From Sphingomonas sp. Ag1 (lineage in GTDB: Bacteria > Pseudomonadota > Alphaproteobacteria > Sphingomonadales > Sphingomonadaceae): 64,000 nucleotides of DNA. The notes below the pieces were generated by a model. The model saw only the letters and a list, made by a program, of their open reading frames with translations, was not told the origin of the DNA and did not search any database. Below are positions 26,655 through 36,369 of the stretch, in pieces. Made by a program: the position numbers and the translations under genes. Position 1 is the first letter of the stretch. Each line of letters begins with the position of its first letter. The stretch covers positions 1-64,000 of the forward strand of contig NZ_LAZX01000086.1 of the NCBI RefSeq assembly GCF_000980895.1, read 5' to 3'.

Positions 26655-26956
26655 ACGCCGCCCATCACCACGCTGGCGGCGACGTTGTTCAGGATGATCG
26701 TCAGGATGGCGATCCCGATCAGCACCACGGCCGGCGCGAAATCAATCCCGCCGGTCTGCGGCAGGATGCGGCGAATTGGGCGGTACATCGGCTCGGTCAG
26801 CTTATCGAGGCCCATGTAGAGCGAACGGACGAAGTTCGACTGCATGTTGACGACGTTGAACGTCACCAGCAGCGACAGGACGAACTGGATGATGATGACC
26901 CACCACACCACGTTCAGCAGCACCTGCAGGATCTGGACGAGGGTTAGCATCAGCAA
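26651..26956 (-). CDS. yggT: YggT family integral membrane protein
   Basis: This is a small membrane protein of 101 aa with two hydrophobic stretches (LVQILQVLLNVVWWVIIIQFVLSLLV and VLIGIAILTIILNNVAASVV) separated by the conserved loop LTEPMYRPIRRILPQTGGIDFAP. The YggT family's role is unresolved, with links to osmotic stress and cell division in other bacteria. The TTG at 26956 is chosen because GGAG lies 7 nt before it; an ATG at 26950 is the alternative and would be 13 nt from that site. It forms a coupled set with DUF167 and folD. Confidence 0.9.
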   Translation of the reverse strand: MLMLTLVQILQVLLNVVWWVIIIQFVLSLLVTFNVVNMQSNFVRSLYMGLDKLTEPMYRPIRRILPQTGGIDFAPAVVLIGIAILTIILNNVAASVVMGGV

Positions 26957-27017
26957 GGGCGGTCTCCGTTCGGGTGTGTCATTACGATAGCACAGTTGGG
27001 CATCGCGCCAGTCGCGA

Positions 27018-27920
27018 TCAAGCCCGGCGGATCAATGTACCCGCACCGCGCCGCGTGAAGATTTCCAGCAGCATACCGTGCGGCACCCGCCCGTCCAGAA
27101 CGACTGCCGCGTCGACGCCGGACTGGACCGCCGCCACGCACGTCTCCAGCTTGGGGATCATGCCGCCCGAGATCGTGCCGTCGGCGCGCAGTCCGGCGAC
27201 GTCGTCGGGCGTCAGGTCGGTGACCAGCTGCCCCTGCTTGTCGAGCACCCCGGCGACGTCGGTCAACAGGAAGAACCTCTTGGCCCCCAGCGCCGACGCA
27301 ATCGCACCCGCCATCGTGTCGGCGTTGATGTTGTACGTGTGGCCGTCGGCACCGATGCCGATCGGCGCGATGACGGGGATGATCCCGTCACGGCTCAGCG
27401 TGTCGATGATTCGCCGGTCGACCGCCACCGGCTCCCCAACGAAGCCAAGGTCGACCTTGCGCTCGATCCCCTGCAACTGGTCGGGCTCGCTGCGGCCGAC
27501 CTTCTCGGCCTGCACCAGCCCCGCGTCCTTGCCGGAAATGCCCACCGCACGCCCGCCGGCCGCCGCGATCCAGGACACGATCTGCTTGTTGATCGATCCC
27601 GCCAGCACCATTTCGGCGATCTGCGCGGTTTCCTCGTCGGTGACGCGCAGCCCGTCGACGAAGCGCGACTCGACGCCCAGCCGCTTCAGCATCGACCCGA
27701 TCTGCGGCCCGCCGCCGTGCACCACCACCGGGTTGATCCCGACGGCCTTCATCAGCACCACGTCCTCGGCGAAATCGCGCTGCGCCTCGGGGTCGCCCAT
27801 GGCGTGCCCGCCATATTTCACCACGAAAGTCGCGCCGGCATAACGCTGCAGATAGGGGAGCGCCTCGACGAGCGTTTCGGCTTTCGCGAGCAGTTCGGGC
27901 GCGGGCGTATGATCGTTCAT
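27018..27920 (-). CDS. argB: Acetylglutamate kinase
   Basis: ArgB phosphorylates N-acetylglutamate in arginine synthesis. The product is 300 aa. ATP and substrate motifs are [64 protein letters not shown] and [17 protein letters not shown]. The ATG at 27920 has AAGGG 7 nt upstream; another ATG at 27938 would add six residues and is less well placed. The sequence fits the arginine-sensitive, long form of ArgB with an N-terminal extension. It lies 61 nt upstream of yggT. Confidence 0.97.
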   Translation of the reverse strand: MNDHTPAPELLAKAETLVEALPYLQRYAGATFVVKYGGHAMGDPEAQRDFAEDVVLMKAVGINPVVVHGGGPQIGSMLKRLGVESRFVDGLRVTDEETAQIAEMVLAGSINKQIVSWIAAAGGRAVGISGKDAGLVQAEKVGRSEPDQLQGIERKVDLGFVGEPVAVDRRIIDTLSRDGIIPVIAPIGIGADGHTYNINADTMAGAIASALGAKRFFLLTDVAGVLDKQGQLVTDLTPDDVAGLRADGTISGGMIPKLETCVAAVQSGVDAAVVLDGRVPHGMLLEIFTRRGAGTLIRRA

Positions 27921-27997
27921 GGCGGTGCCCTTAATCATATCGCCCCGCGCGCGAAAGTCGGCACTGTCCCCGGCCGTGCGGCCAGCGGCAGTCGCCT

Positions 27998-28657
27998 TCA
28001 GGCCTGCCGGTCGAGCCGCCGGCCCAGCGCGACGAAGGCGTAGATCAGCGGCGGCACCAGCACGATCGACAGCACCACCTTGGCAATGATCTGCCCCATC
28101 ATCAGCTCGCCGATCGGGAACACGCCGTAAAAGGCGATGGTGACGAACAACAGGCTGTCCAGCACCTGCGACAGGACGCTCGCGATCGCCGCGCGCAGCC
28201 ACAGGAACCGCCCGCCCTCACGCCCCTTCAGCGCGGCAAAGATGGTGACGTTCAGCGTCTGCGACGTGCCATAGGCGACGATCCCGCCCAGCCAGATGCG
28301 CGGCGTGCCGGTCATCATCAGCTCGAACGCGCTCAGTCGCTCCGGCTCCATCGCCGGCGACGCGGGCACCGCCAGCACGACCAGCGTCAGGAACAGCGAC
28401 ACGATCAGCGGGATGAAGCCCAGCTGCACGAGCCGGTTCGCGATCTGCCGCCCATATAGCTCCGCGATCGCGCTCGACGTCACTACCAGCAGCAGGAAGG
28501 CGAAGATCCCCGCCTCCACCGCCAGCGGCCCGAGCGCGACCTGCTTGTTGCCCAGCACCCCGGCAATGCAGACCATGCCGCCATAGAAGATGGAGAAGGC
28601 GAAGAGCGAGCGCGCGATCGGCGCGGGAGCGCGGGATTCCATCGGCCGCCGGTACAT
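27998..28657 (-). CDS. Queuosine precursor transporter (YhhQ/VUT family)
   Basis: This is a membrane protein of about 219 aa with six hydrophobic segments, of the VUT_1/YhhQ family. Known members import preQ0/preQ1 for queuosine tRNA modification. Marks include [60 protein letters not shown] and [25 protein letters not shown]. The start is uncertain: ATG 28657 (MYRRPMESR) and ATG 28642 are both possible and neither has a strong ribosome-binding site. It is divergent from the CNT transporter gene and 77 nt upstream of argB. Confidence 0.88.
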   Translation of the reverse strand: MYRRPMESRAPAPIARSLFAFSIFYGGMVCIAGVLGNKQVALGPLAVEAGIFAFLLLVVTSSAIAELYGRQIANRLVQLGFIPLIVSLFLTLVVLAVPASPAMEPERLSAFELMMTGTPRIWLGGIVAYGTSQTLNVTIFAALKGREGGRFLWLRAAIASVLSQVLDSLLFVTIAFYGVFPIGELMMGQIIAKVVLSIVLVPPLIYAFVALGRRLDRQA

Positions 28658-28800
28658 CGTGCAGCGCGCCGGTAAAAGGGCGTTGTTGCAGGAATCCTGT
28701 CCTTCCGCGCGGTTGACTGCTTGTCGAACCGCCTGCCTTTTCCCTATGATAGCGCGCGAAAAGTGATCAGGCGGCAAGCTCCGCCCGTAGCGGGGATGAG

Positions 28801-30141
28801 TTGCAGTTGAGCCGTTTTCTGATCGGTATCGCCGGTATTCTGGTGATCCTTGCGCTGGCCGTGGCCTTGTCGACCGACCGGCGCGCCATCCGTCCCCGCG
28901 TCGTGCTCAGCGCCTTTGCGCTTCAGGTCGGCATCGCAGTGATGGTGCTCTACGTCGACTGGGGCAAGCGCGTGCTCGCCACCATGTCGGCGGGCGTCTC
29001 GAACCTGCTGGGCTATGCCAAGGCGGGCGTCGACTTCCTGTTCGGCCCGCTCGCCTCGCCTGAGATCGGCGGCAACAGCTTCGCGATCGCCGCGCTGCCG
29101 GTGATCATCTTCTTCGCCAGCCTCGTTTCGATCCTTTATTATCTCGGCATCATGCAGTTCGTCGTCCGCTGGCTGGGCGGCGCGCTGGAAAAGGTGATCG
29201 GCGTCTCCAAGGTGGAAAGCCTGTGCGCGGCGGCCAACGTCTTCGTCGGCCAGTCCGAATCGCCGCTCGTCATCCGCCCCTACCTCGCCGGCCTCACCCC
29301 GCCGCAGCTGTTCACCGTGATGACCAGCGGCATGGCCGGCGTCGCGGGCACGATCCTCGCCGCCTATGCCTCGATGGGCATCCGCATCGACTATCTCCTC
29401 GCCGCCAGCTTCATGGCCGCGCCGGCCGGCATCCTGATGGCCAAGATCATCATGCCGGACCGCACCGTGCCGCCGGAGGGCGAGCTGCCGCTCGGCGACC
29501 TGCCCGACGCTGACCGCGAGATCCAGGTCTCCGAGGCACGGCTCGCCGGCGCCAACATCGCCGCGCTCCCGAACGAGCTCGCGCCCGGCGAACCCATGCC
29601 GCAGGCGACGCATGACGAGGAGGCACCCGCCAACATCATCATGGCCGCCGCGCAGGGCGCACAGACCGGCGTGCGCCTTGCCGTCGCGGTCGGCGCGATG
29701 GTGCTGGCGTTCGTCGCGCTGGTTGCGCTCGCCAACGGCATCCTCGGCGGCATCGGCGGCCTGTTCGGCTATCCCGATCTCAGCTTTCAGCAGATCCTGG
29801 GCTATGCCTTTGCGCCGGTGATGTTCCTCATCAACGTGCCCTGGGACGAGGCGCTGCGCGCCGGCGGCATGTTCGGCCAGAAGATCGTGCTGAACGAGTT
29901 CGTTGCGTACATCGACCTCGGCCGCCAGGCCGGTGAGCTGTCCGAACGCACCGTCGCGATCGTCACTTTCGCGCTGTGCGGCTTCGCCAATTTCTCCTCG
30001 ATCGCGATCCAGATGGCGGTGACCGGCAACCTCGCGCCCAACCAGCGGCCGATGATCGCCAAGCTCGGCATCCGCGCGCTCCTCGCCGGCAGCCTCGCCA
30101 ACCTCCTCTCCGCCGCCCTCGCCGGCCTGCTGATCGGCTGA
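28801..30141 (+). CDS. CNT-family concentrative nucleoside transporter (NupC-like)
   Basis: The product is 446 aa with about ten membrane segments, matching concentrative nucleoside transporters that import nucleosides with cations. Marks include LGIMQFVVRWLGGALEKVIGVSKVES, AANVFVGQSESPLVIRPYL, MTSGMAGVAGTILAAYASMGI and TFALCGFANFSSIAIQ near the end. Between two helices lies a hydrophilic insert of about 55 residues (from PDRTVPPEGELP to ATHDEEAPA). The start is probably TTG at 28801, with CGGGGA a few nt before; a second TTG at 28807 is also in frame. It is divergent from the queuosine transporter, with about 140 nt between. Confidence 0.93.
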   Translation: MQLSRFLIGIAGILVILALAVALSTDRRAIRPRVVLSAFALQVGIAVMVLYVDWGKRVLATMSAGVSNLLGYAKAGVDFLFGPLASPEIGGNSFAIAALPVIIFFASLVSILYYLGIMQFVVRWLGGALEKVIGVSKVESLCAAANVFVGQSESPLVIRPYLAGLTPPQLFTVMTSGMAGVAGTILAAYASMGIRIDYLLAASFMAAPAGILMAKIIMPDRTVPPEGELPLGDLPDADREIQVSEARLAGANIAALPNELAPGEPMPQATHDEEAPANIIMAAAQGAQTGVRLAVAVGAMVLAFVALVALANGILGGIGGLFGYPDLSFQQILGYAFAPVMFLINVPWDEALRAGGMFGQKIVLNEFVAYIDLGRQAGELSERTVAIVTFALCGFANFSSIAIQMAVTGNLAPNQRPMIAKLGIRALLAGSLANLLSAALAGLLIG

Positions 30142-30181
30142 TCATCGGCCGGGGCCGGTCGCCCTGCCCCCAAGCCCCCGC

Positions 30182-31033
30182 TCAGCCGTGCGCCTGGCGC
30201 CACAGCCAGTCGCGCAAGAGGCACCCCGCGCGGGTCGAGGGCGTGGGCGGCTCCAGCAGGAAGAAACTGCGCCCCGATCGCAGCCGGTGCGTGGCCAATC
30301 CCGTCAGCCGGCCATCGTTCAGCAGACCCGATACCAACGGCTCGATGCCGATCGCGACGCCGGCCCCGCTGACGGCATGCTCGTACAGCAGCAGCGGATC
30401 GATCCCTCGGATGCGCGCCGCCGAACTGTCCAAGCCAGCGCCGCCGAGCCACTCCTGCCAGAATTCGGGCCGGTGATCCGGTCCCAGCAGCACATGGCGC
30501 AGAATATCCGCGGGACGATCGATCGCGAACGAATGACCCGCGCTCCACACCGGCAAGAGATGGATCGGCAGCAACGGCGCGATCGCCATTTCGGCGTCGG
30601 GCGCGAGGCGGATCGCCAGGTCGTACTCACCCCCGTCGAGCCGCTCGAATGTAATCGAGGTGCGAACATCGACATGGATGTCGGGATTGCGCGCGGTGAA
30701 ATCGGGCAGGCGCGGCAACAGCCATCGTGTGGCCAGCGACGGGATCGTCGTGACCCGCACGATCGCCGAATCCTGCCGCACCTCGGCGGCGGCGACCTCA
30801 AGCCGCTCGAGGATGGCGACCGCATGCACCAGGTAGCGTTCGCCAGCATCCGTCAGCACGACACCGCGGGGAAGACGCTCGAACAGGCGGACGCCCAACG
30901 CCTTCTCCAGCGCAGCGAGGCGCCGCGACAGCGCCGGCACCGACATCGCCACCCGGGTACTCGCCGCGGCAAGGCCTCCCAGACGCGCAGCGGCGACGAA
31001 CGCCTGGAGAGTGCGGGGCGCAGGCAGGTGCAT
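30182..31033 (-). CDS. LysR-family transcriptional regulator
   Basis: The product is 283 aa from ATG 31033. The HTH region reads RTLQAFVAAARLGGLAAASTRVAMSVPALSRRLAALEKALGVRLFERLPRG in the standard LysR manner. The effector domain includes RVTTIPSLATRWLLPRLPDFTARNPDIHVDVRTS, as in the GcvA-like group. It is divergent from the ABM-domain monooxygenase with 137 nt between starts, the usual layout for a LysR regulator and its target. The effector is unknown. Confidence 0.92.
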   Translation of the reverse strand: MHLPAPRTLQAFVAAARLGGLAAASTRVAMSVPALSRRLAALEKALGVRLFERLPRGVVLTDAGERYLVHAVAILERLEVAAAEVRQDSAIVRVTTIPSLATRWLLPRLPDFTARNPDIHVDVRTSITFERLDGGEYDLAIRLAPDAEMAIAPLLPIHLLPVWSAGHSFAIDRPADILRHVLLGPDHRPEFWQEWLGGAGLDSSAARIRGIDPLLLYEHAVSGAGVAIGIEPLVSGLLNDGRLTGLATHRLRSGRSFFLLEPPTPSTRAGCLLRDWLWRQAHG

Positions 31034-31170
31034 CGCCGACCAAGGTAGCAGCGGCGCAGCCTTGCAAAAAGTGAAAGGTACCGCGCACCTTCGCAATGGT
31101 GGCAGGCCCATTCACCGCATAGCTTCAACGGCGACGGACCCGGTCCGGCTCCACTGTCGGAAGATCGCGC

Positions 31171-31614
31171 ATGACAAGCCCTACGCCACCCTCAGCCCGC
31201 CCGGAGGATCCGGCCACCGTTCCCGGTCCCATCCCCCGGCACGGTTCCATCGCAGATGCCCCGCATCGCGGCGTCATCCTGACCGGCGAGAACGGCGCGG
31301 ACGGGCACAAGGCCTTCTACATTCACATCGAGGCAAGGCCGGGCAAGGAAGACGCGGTCGTCGATATGCTCCGCGACATCTACGGCTGCGTCCTTGGCGA
31401 ACCGGGGACCGGCCCGTGGTTCGCGGTGCGCTATTCGCCGCAGGTGTTCGGCATCTTCGAGGCATTCCCCACCATCGCGGCCCGCGACGCGCATGTCGCG
31501 GGTGGCGGCGGCGACATCTTCCGCGACAATCCGCGCATGAACGACCTCCTCGCCCGCCCGGCGCACGTCTATCGCGTCGACGTGCTCCTCAACAAAAGTA
31601 CCATTGGCGAGTAG
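31171..31614 (+). CDS. ABM-domain (antibiotic biosynthesis monooxygenase-like) protein
   Basis: This is a 147-aa protein with one ABM-type ferredoxin-like domain from about residue 47: FYIHIEARPGKEDAVVDMLRDIY, WFAVRYSPQVFGIFEAFPTIAARDAHVAGGG, and NDLLARPAHVYRVDVLLNK at the end. The first 40 residues are Pro-rich and apparently disordered (PTPPSARPEDPATVPGPI). ABM domains include quinone- and haem-acting monooxygenases but also many of unknown role; no substrate can be given. The divergent LysR regulator probably controls it. Confidence 0.8.
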   Translation: MTSPTPPSARPEDPATVPGPIPRHGSIADAPHRGVILTGENGADGHKAFYIHIEARPGKEDAVVDMLRDIYGCVLGEPGTGPWFAVRYSPQVFGIFEAFPTIAARDAHVAGGGGDIFRDNPRMNDLLARPAHVYRVDVLLNKSTIGE

Positions 31615-31675
31615 AACCCCGCCGTCAGTGCCCGCGCCCTGTTCCCCGCGATAGGGGTCTGTTACGCTGGGCCCG

Positions 31676-32011
31676 ATGGCCACGCAGCACCGCACGATTG
31701 AACATCTGCTCGAACAGGCTGCCGGTGCCGGAACGGTCTTGGCCAGGCCGATGTTCGGCGAATACGGCCTCTACCTCGACGGCAAAATGATCGGCACGGT
31801 CTGCGACGATCAGCTCTACCTGAAGCCCACCGCATCCGGTCGCCGCCATGCCGCGCCGGTGTCGGAAGCGCCGCCCTATCCGGGCGCCAAGCCGAACTTG
31901 CTGATCGAAGCCGATCGATGGGATGACGCCGAATGGCTCGGCGAATTGCTGCGCATCACCGCCGCTGAACTGCCAACCCCAAAGCCGCGCAAACCGAAGA
32001 AGGCGAGCTGA
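31676..32011 (+). CDS. TfoX N-terminal domain protein
   Basis: The product is 111 aa and carries only the TfoX N-terminal domain: ATQHRTIEHLLEQAAGAGTVLARPMFGEYGLYLDGKMIGTVCDDQLYLKPT, then APPYPGAKPNLLIEADRWDDAEWLGELLRITAAEL. The C-terminal TfoX domain of the competence regulator of gammaproteobacteria is absent, and the tail is Lys/Pro-rich (PTPKPRKPKKAS). Such stand-alone proteins are widespread and of unknown function, so no competence role is assigned. It is preceded by 61 nt from the ABM gene. Confidence 0.88.
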   Translation: MATQHRTIEHLLEQAAGAGTVLARPMFGEYGLYLDGKMIGTVCDDQLYLKPTASGRRHAAPVSEAPPYPGAKPNLLIEADRWDDAEWLGELLRITAAELPTPKPRKPKKAS

Positions 32012-32149
32012 GCGCCCGCCGCCGCGCTACCGCCGGGTTCATGTCACGTCGGTCACCCATCGGGACAGCAGCAAGCTCCAGCACGTATCGCACCTCATCG
32101 TGCGGCCGCCTGAAAGCACGGTGTCCGCTTGCCTCACCCCGTCAGCCCG

Positions 32150-32932
32150 TCAGAGCCCCCGCCCGCCGCGCATCCGCTTGCGCAACGATCCCGGCATCCA
32201 CCGCGACGCAAAGGACAGTCGCCGCGCCGTCTTGCCCACCAGCGTGTGGACGCGCCCGCCATGCACCGCTTCCCACGCCGCTTGCGCGACGACCTCGACC
32301 GGCGTGAACTCCAGCCCCGCCTCGACCACCGTCTCGCGCACGCTACGGTTCGATCCGCCGACCCCGGCCTGCAGCAGCGGCGTGTCGATGAAGCCCGGCA
32401 TCAGGCTGCGCACGCGAATGTCGTCCGCCGCCCATTCGCCGTCCAGCGCCTCGGTCAGCCCGCGCACCGCGAACTTGGTCGCCGAATAGACCGCCGCCCC
32501 CGGCGTGCCATAGATGCCCGCGGCCGACGCGGTGTTGAGCAGGCACGATCCCGGCGTCGCCGCCAGAAACGGATAGGCCATGCGCGCGCCGTACAGCACG
32601 CCCTTCAGGTTGACGTCGACCGCGCGGTCGATGTCCTCCAGCCCCGCCGCGCCGAACGGCCCGCCCACCGCGACCCCGGCATTGTTGAACAGCACGTCCA
32701 GCCGCCCGCCGCTCAGCTGCGTGAACTCCGCCAGCACTTCCTCCCAATCCTCGGGCGATCGCACGTCCATGACGTGACAGCTGGTGCTTTCCGCCGGCAG
32801 CAGCGCAGCCGTCTCCTTCAGCCCTGCGCTGTCGCGATCGGCCAGCCCGACGCGCCACCCCCGGTCGGCGAACAATTGCGCCACCGCCCGGCCGATGCCG
32901 GAACCCCCGCCGGTGATCAGGATCGCCTTCAT
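32150..32932 (-). CDS. SDR-family oxidoreductase
   Basis: This is a classical short-chain dehydrogenase of 260 aa. The cofactor motif is TGGGSGIGRAVA at residues 7-18, with D32/D34 (LADRDSAG) after the second strand, so NAD(H) is likely. NNAGVAVGG, NTASAAGIYGTPGAAVYSATK (Tyr-x-x-x-Lys) complete the catalytic set. A Trp/Arg-rich C-terminus (RRLSFASRWMPGSLRKRMRGG) is like SDRs that act on lipophilic substrates, but this is only suggestive. It is divergent from the ABC transporter genes with 53 nt between. Confidence 0.9.
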   Translation of the reverse strand: MKAILITGGGSGIGRAVAQLFADRGWRVGLADRDSAGLKETAALLPAESTSCHVMDVRSPEDWEEVLAEFTQLSGGRLDVLFNNAGVAVGGPFGAAGLEDIDRAVDVNLKGVLYGARMAYPFLAATPGSCLLNTASAAGIYGTPGAAVYSATKFAVRGLTEALDGEWAADDIRVRSLMPGFIDTPLLQAGVGGSNRSVRETVVEAGLEFTPVEVVAQAAWEAVHGGRVHTLVGKTARRLSFASRWMPGSLRKRMRGGRGL

Positions 32933-32985
32933 CTCTCAACCCTCATGTTTGACGCCGGTGGCGGCATCCCGCATCCTCCCGGCCG

Positions 32986-33771
32986 ATGCCCCTGGACTTA
33001 TCCGGCCCGGCGGTGGCTTTCCACCGCATCGCGAAACACTACGCCGGGGGGAGCGCAGCGGTCGACGAGGTGACGCTCACCATCGCCGGCGGCAGCTTCG
33101 TCGCACTGGTCGGCAGCTCGGGTTCGGGCAAATCGACCTTGCTCAAGATGATCAACCGGCTGGTGGAGCCGACCGCCGGCCATGTCACGCTGGGCGACCA
33201 TGATGTCCGCGATCAAACCCCGCACCTCCTGCGCCGCGCGATCGGCTATGTCTTCCAGAACGTCGGCCTCTTCCCGCACCTGACCGTGGCGGAGAATATC
33301 GCGCTTCCGCTGCGCATCGCCGACCAGGGCCCGCCGCGCGAGCAGCGCGAGGCGCGCGTGGGCGAGATGCTCGACCTCGTCGATCTGCCGCGCGCGCTGG
33401 GCAGCCGCCTGCCCGACGCGCTCTCCGGCGGGCAGCGCCAGCGCGTCGGCGTCGCCCGCGCGCTCGTCACCGGGCCGAAGCTGCTGCTGCTCGACGAGCC
33501 GTTCGGCGCGCTCGATCCGATCACCCGCAGCGCGCTGGGCGACGCGGTGCAGGCGCTTCACCGCCGGCTCGGCCTCACCACCATCATGGTCACGCATGAC
33601 ATGGCGGAGGCGCTGCTCCTCGCCGATCGAATCCTGGTGATGGATCACGGCCGGATCGTCGCCGACGAAACGCCCGCCGCGCTTCTCGCCGGCGGCGGCG
33701 GCGATAAGGCGCAGGCGCTGGTCGCCGTCCCCCGCGACCAGGCACTTCGCCTCGCAGGCCTAGCAGGATGA
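32986..33771 (+). CDS. Osmoprotectant-type ABC transporter ATP-binding protein
   Basis: The product is 261 aa. Walker A is GSSGSGKST, the signature LSGGQRQRVGVARAL, Walker B LLLLDEPFGALDP and the H-loop VTHDMAEA. It resembles OpuCA/ProV-type ATPases (DPITRSALGDAVQALHRRLGLTTIMVTHD). Unlike OpuCA it has no C-terminal CBS domains; it ends just after the ATPase. The stop overlaps the start of the fused permease/binding-protein gene by 4 nt (ATGA), so the two are translated together. Confidence 0.92.
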   Translation: MPLDLSGPAVAFHRIAKHYAGGSAAVDEVTLTIAGGSFVALVGSSGSGKSTLLKMINRLVEPTAGHVTLGDHDVRDQTPHLLRRAIGYVFQNVGLFPHLTVAENIALPLRIADQGPPREQREARVGEMLDLVDLPRALGSRLPDALSGGQRQRVGVARALVTGPKLLLLDEPFGALDPITRSALGDAVQALHRRLGLTTIMVTHDMAEALLLADRILVMDHGRIVADETPAALLAGGGGDKAQALVAVPRDQALRLAGLAG

Positions 33772-35300
33772 GCGACGCCTGGGCGCGCGTCCCCGATCTC
33801 GCCGCGCAGCACTTCCTGCTGGCGATGACTGCGCTCGCCGCCGGGATCCTCATCGCGGTGCCGCTCGGCTTCTGGTCCGCGCGCCGGCCCACTGCGGCGC
33901 GGATCGCGCTGGGTGCCGCCAGCCTCGTCCAGACGATCCCCAGCCTCGCGCTGCTCGCGCTTTTCTATCCCATACTCCTGTGGATCGGCGGCCTGCCCGC
34001 GCTCGGCTTCCTCCCCTCGGTTCTGGCGCTCACACTCTACGCCATCCTCCCGATCCTGCGGAACGTCGTCACCGGGCTCCAGGGCCTCGACCCGGCAGTG
34101 ATCGAGGCTGCGGACGGCATCGGCATGACCGGCTGGCAGAAACGCCGGCTGGTGGAGGCACCGCTGGTCCTGCCGATGGTGATGGCGGGGGTGCGTACCG
34201 CCGCGGTGTGGACGATCGGCGCGGCGACCCTTTCCACCACGGTCGGTCAGCCGAGCCTCGGCGACCTCATCTTCGCCGGGCTTCAGACGCAATCCTGGCC
34301 GCTGGTGCTGGCGGGGTGCATCGCCTCCGCCGCGCTGGCGCTCGCCACCGACGCGCTGCTCGGCCTGTCCGAATGGGGCATCGCGCATCGCCGCCGCTGG
34401 CTGGCGGCCCTGTCGCTCGGGCTGATCGTCGCCGCGACTATCGCCGCCGCCGCGCCGCTGTGGCGCAGCGATCAGGATCGGGTGGTCGTCGGCGCGAAGA
34501 ACTTCTCCGAACAATTCATCCTCGCCCGGCTGATCGGCGATCGGCTGCGCGACGCGGGCTATGCCGTCGACTATCGCGACGGGCTCGGCTCCGCGGTCGC
34601 CTTCGGCGCGCTCAAGAGCGGCGCGATCGACGCCTATGTCGATTATGCCGGCACGATCTGGACCGGTGAGATGAAGCGCAGCGACACCCCGTCGCGCGAT
34701 CAGCAGGTGCGCGCGATCGGCGACTGGGCACGCCGGCAGCATCAGGTGACGTTGCTCGGCCCGCTCGGCTTCGAAAACGCCTATGCCTTTGCGATGAAGC
34801 GGGAGGATGCGGCGCGGCGCGGCATCGCCGACCTGAACGACCTTGCCCGCCAGTCGCCCCAGCTACGGCTCGGCGCCGACCTCGAATTTCTCGACCGCGC
34901 CGAATGGGCCGCGATCCGCCGCGCCTATCCGATGCGCTTCGCCGCCGCGACGCCCTACAGCCCGACCTTCATGTATCGCGCGCTGGCCAGCGGCCGGGCG
35001 GATGTGATCAGCGCCTTCTCCTCCGACGGCCGGATCGCCGCCGACGATCTGGTCGTGCTGCCCGATCCGCGCGGTGCGATTCCGGGCTATGACGCCATCC
35101 TGTTGGTCTCGCCGCGCCGCGCCGGTGACACGCGCTTCGCCGATGCGCTGCGCCCGCTGATCGGCGCGATCACCCCGGCGATGATGCGCGCCGCCAATTA
35201 CCAGGTCGATCGCGACACGGACAAATCGACCCCCGAAATCGCTGCTGGCCGGCTCGCCGCGCAAATCGGCCGATCTTCTCCGAAAGGCGGCCGGGACTAG
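33768..35300 (+). CDS. ABC transporter permease fused to substrate-binding protein (quaternary amine/osmoprotectant type)
   Basis: The 510-aa protein has two parts. Residues 1-235 are a permease with the EAA-like loop VIEAADGIGMTGWQKRRLVEAPLVLPMVMAGVR. From about 240 comes an OpuAC-type binding protein: VVVGAKNFSEQFILARLIGDRLRDAGYAVDYRDGLGSA, IDAYVDYAGTIWTGEM, and TPYSPTFMYRALASGRADVISAFSSDGRI. Fused permease-binding proteins of this kind import glycine betaine, carnitine or choline, though the ligand cannot be fixed here. The binding part would face the periplasm through the last helix. Its TAG stop shares the palindrome CTAG with the stop of the convergent oxidoreductase. Confidence 0.9.
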   Translation: MSDAWARVPDLAAQHFLLAMTALAAGILIAVPLGFWSARRPTAARIALGAASLVQTIPSLALLALFYPILLWIGGLPALGFLPSVLALTLYAILPILRNVVTGLQGLDPAVIEAADGIGMTGWQKRRLVEAPLVLPMVMAGVRTAAVWTIGAATLSTTVGQPSLGDLIFAGLQTQSWPLVLAGCIASAALALATDALLGLSEWGIAHRRRWLAALSLGLIVAATIAAAAPLWRSDQDRVVVGAKNFSEQFILARLIGDRLRDAGYAVDYRDGLGSAVAFGALKSGAIDAYVDYAGTIWTGEMKRSDTPSRDQQVRAIGDWARRQHQVTLLGPLGFENAYAFAMKREDAARRGIADLNDLARQSPQLRLGADLEFLDRAEWAAIRRAYPMRFAAATPYSPTFMYRALASGRADVISAFSSDGRIAADDLVVLPDPRGAIPGYDAILLVSPRRAGDTRFADALRPLIGAITPAMMRAANYQVDRDTDKSTPEIAAGRLAAQIGRSSPKGGRD

Positions 35301-36298
35301 CCCATCGTCAGGACGATCTTGCCCACATGATCGCCGGCTTCCATCCGGCGATGCGCGTCCGCCGCCTGTTCCAGCGGGAACGCCTTGTCCATCACCGGCT
35401 TCAGCCGCCCCGCCTCGACATGCGGCCAGACGTTGCGCGCCAGCTCGTCCGCGACCATCGCCTTGAACGCATTGTCGCGCGCCCGCAGCGTCGATCCGGT
35501 CAGCGTCAGCCGCTTCATCATCACCTCGAAAATCGGGATCGTCGCCTTGGCGCCGCCCTGCACCGCGATCGACACATGCCGCCCATCAGGCGCCAAGCAC
35601 TTGAGATTGCGGGCAACATAGTCGCCGCCCACCATGTCAAGCACCGCGGCACAGCCTGCGCCGCCGGTGATTTCCTTCACCCGCTCGACGAAATCCTCGG
35701 TCCTGTAATTGATCGCGTGATCGGCCCCCAGCGCCTTGGCCGCCGCCACCTTCTCGTCCGATCCGGCGGTGACGATGATGGTGATGCCAAAGATGTTGCA
35801 CAGCGAAATCGCCATCGTCCCGATGCCGCTCGTGCCCCCATGCACCAGCACCATATCCCCCTCGGAGGCATAGGCCCGCTCGAACAAATTGGTCCACACG
35901 GTGAACAGCGTTTCCGGCATCGCCGCCGCTTCTTCCATCGACAGCAGCTCGGGCACCGGCAGGCACTGGCCGGCGGGCGCCGTCACATAATCGGCATAGC
36001 CGCCCCCGGCGACCAGCGCGCAGACCGGCTGCCCGACCATCAGCTGGTGAACCCCCTCGCCCAGCGCGACGACCGTGCCCGACACCTCCAGCCCGAAGAT
36101 GCTGGGCGCGCCCGGCGGTGGCGGATAGGCGCCCTTGCGCTGCATGACGTCGGGGCGGTTCACCCCGGCCGCGGCGACGCGGATCAGCACTTCGCCCGGC
36201 TGCACGGCAGGGACCGGACGCTCCACGATCTGCAGCACCTCTGGCCCACCGGGCGCTTCGGGATCGATCGCCCGCATTGTCGCCGGAATGATGTACAT
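35297..36298 (-). CDS. NAD(P)H-quinone oxidoreductase (PIG3/zeta-crystallin-like MDR)
   Basis: This is a zinc-free medium-chain dehydrogenase of 333 aa. The N-terminal GroES-like domain includes VLIRVAAAGVNRPDVMQRKGAYPPPPGAPSIFGLEVSG, a hallmark of PIG3-like quinone oxidoreductases. The NADPH domain has VHGGTSGIGTMAISL and TAGSDEKVAAAKALGADHAINYRTEDF. The C-terminus is GDHVGKIVLTMG. Quinone or enoyl reduction is the known family role; the substrate here is unknown. It ends on the same CTAG as the convergent transporter gene. Confidence 0.93.
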   Translation of the reverse strand: MYIIPATMRAIDPEAPGGPEVLQIVERPVPAVQPGEVLIRVAAAGVNRPDVMQRKGAYPPPPGAPSIFGLEVSGTVVALGEGVHQLMVGQPVCALVAGGGYADYVTAPAGQCLPVPELLSMEEAAAMPETLFTVWTNLFERAYASEGDMVLVHGGTSGIGTMAISLCNIFGITIIVTAGSDEKVAAAKALGADHAINYRTEDFVERVKEITGGAGCAAVLDMVGGDYVARNLKCLAPDGRHVSIAVQGGAKATIPIFEVMMKRLTLTGSTLRARDNAFKAMVADELARNVWPHVEAGRLKPVMDKAFPLEQAADAHRRMEAGDHVGKIVLTMG

Positions 36299-36369
36299 TC
36301 GCGTCCCCCCTCATTCGGACTTTGCGCGCCTTATTGACTTCGCACCCGCAGCGGTCAACGATGGGGGCT

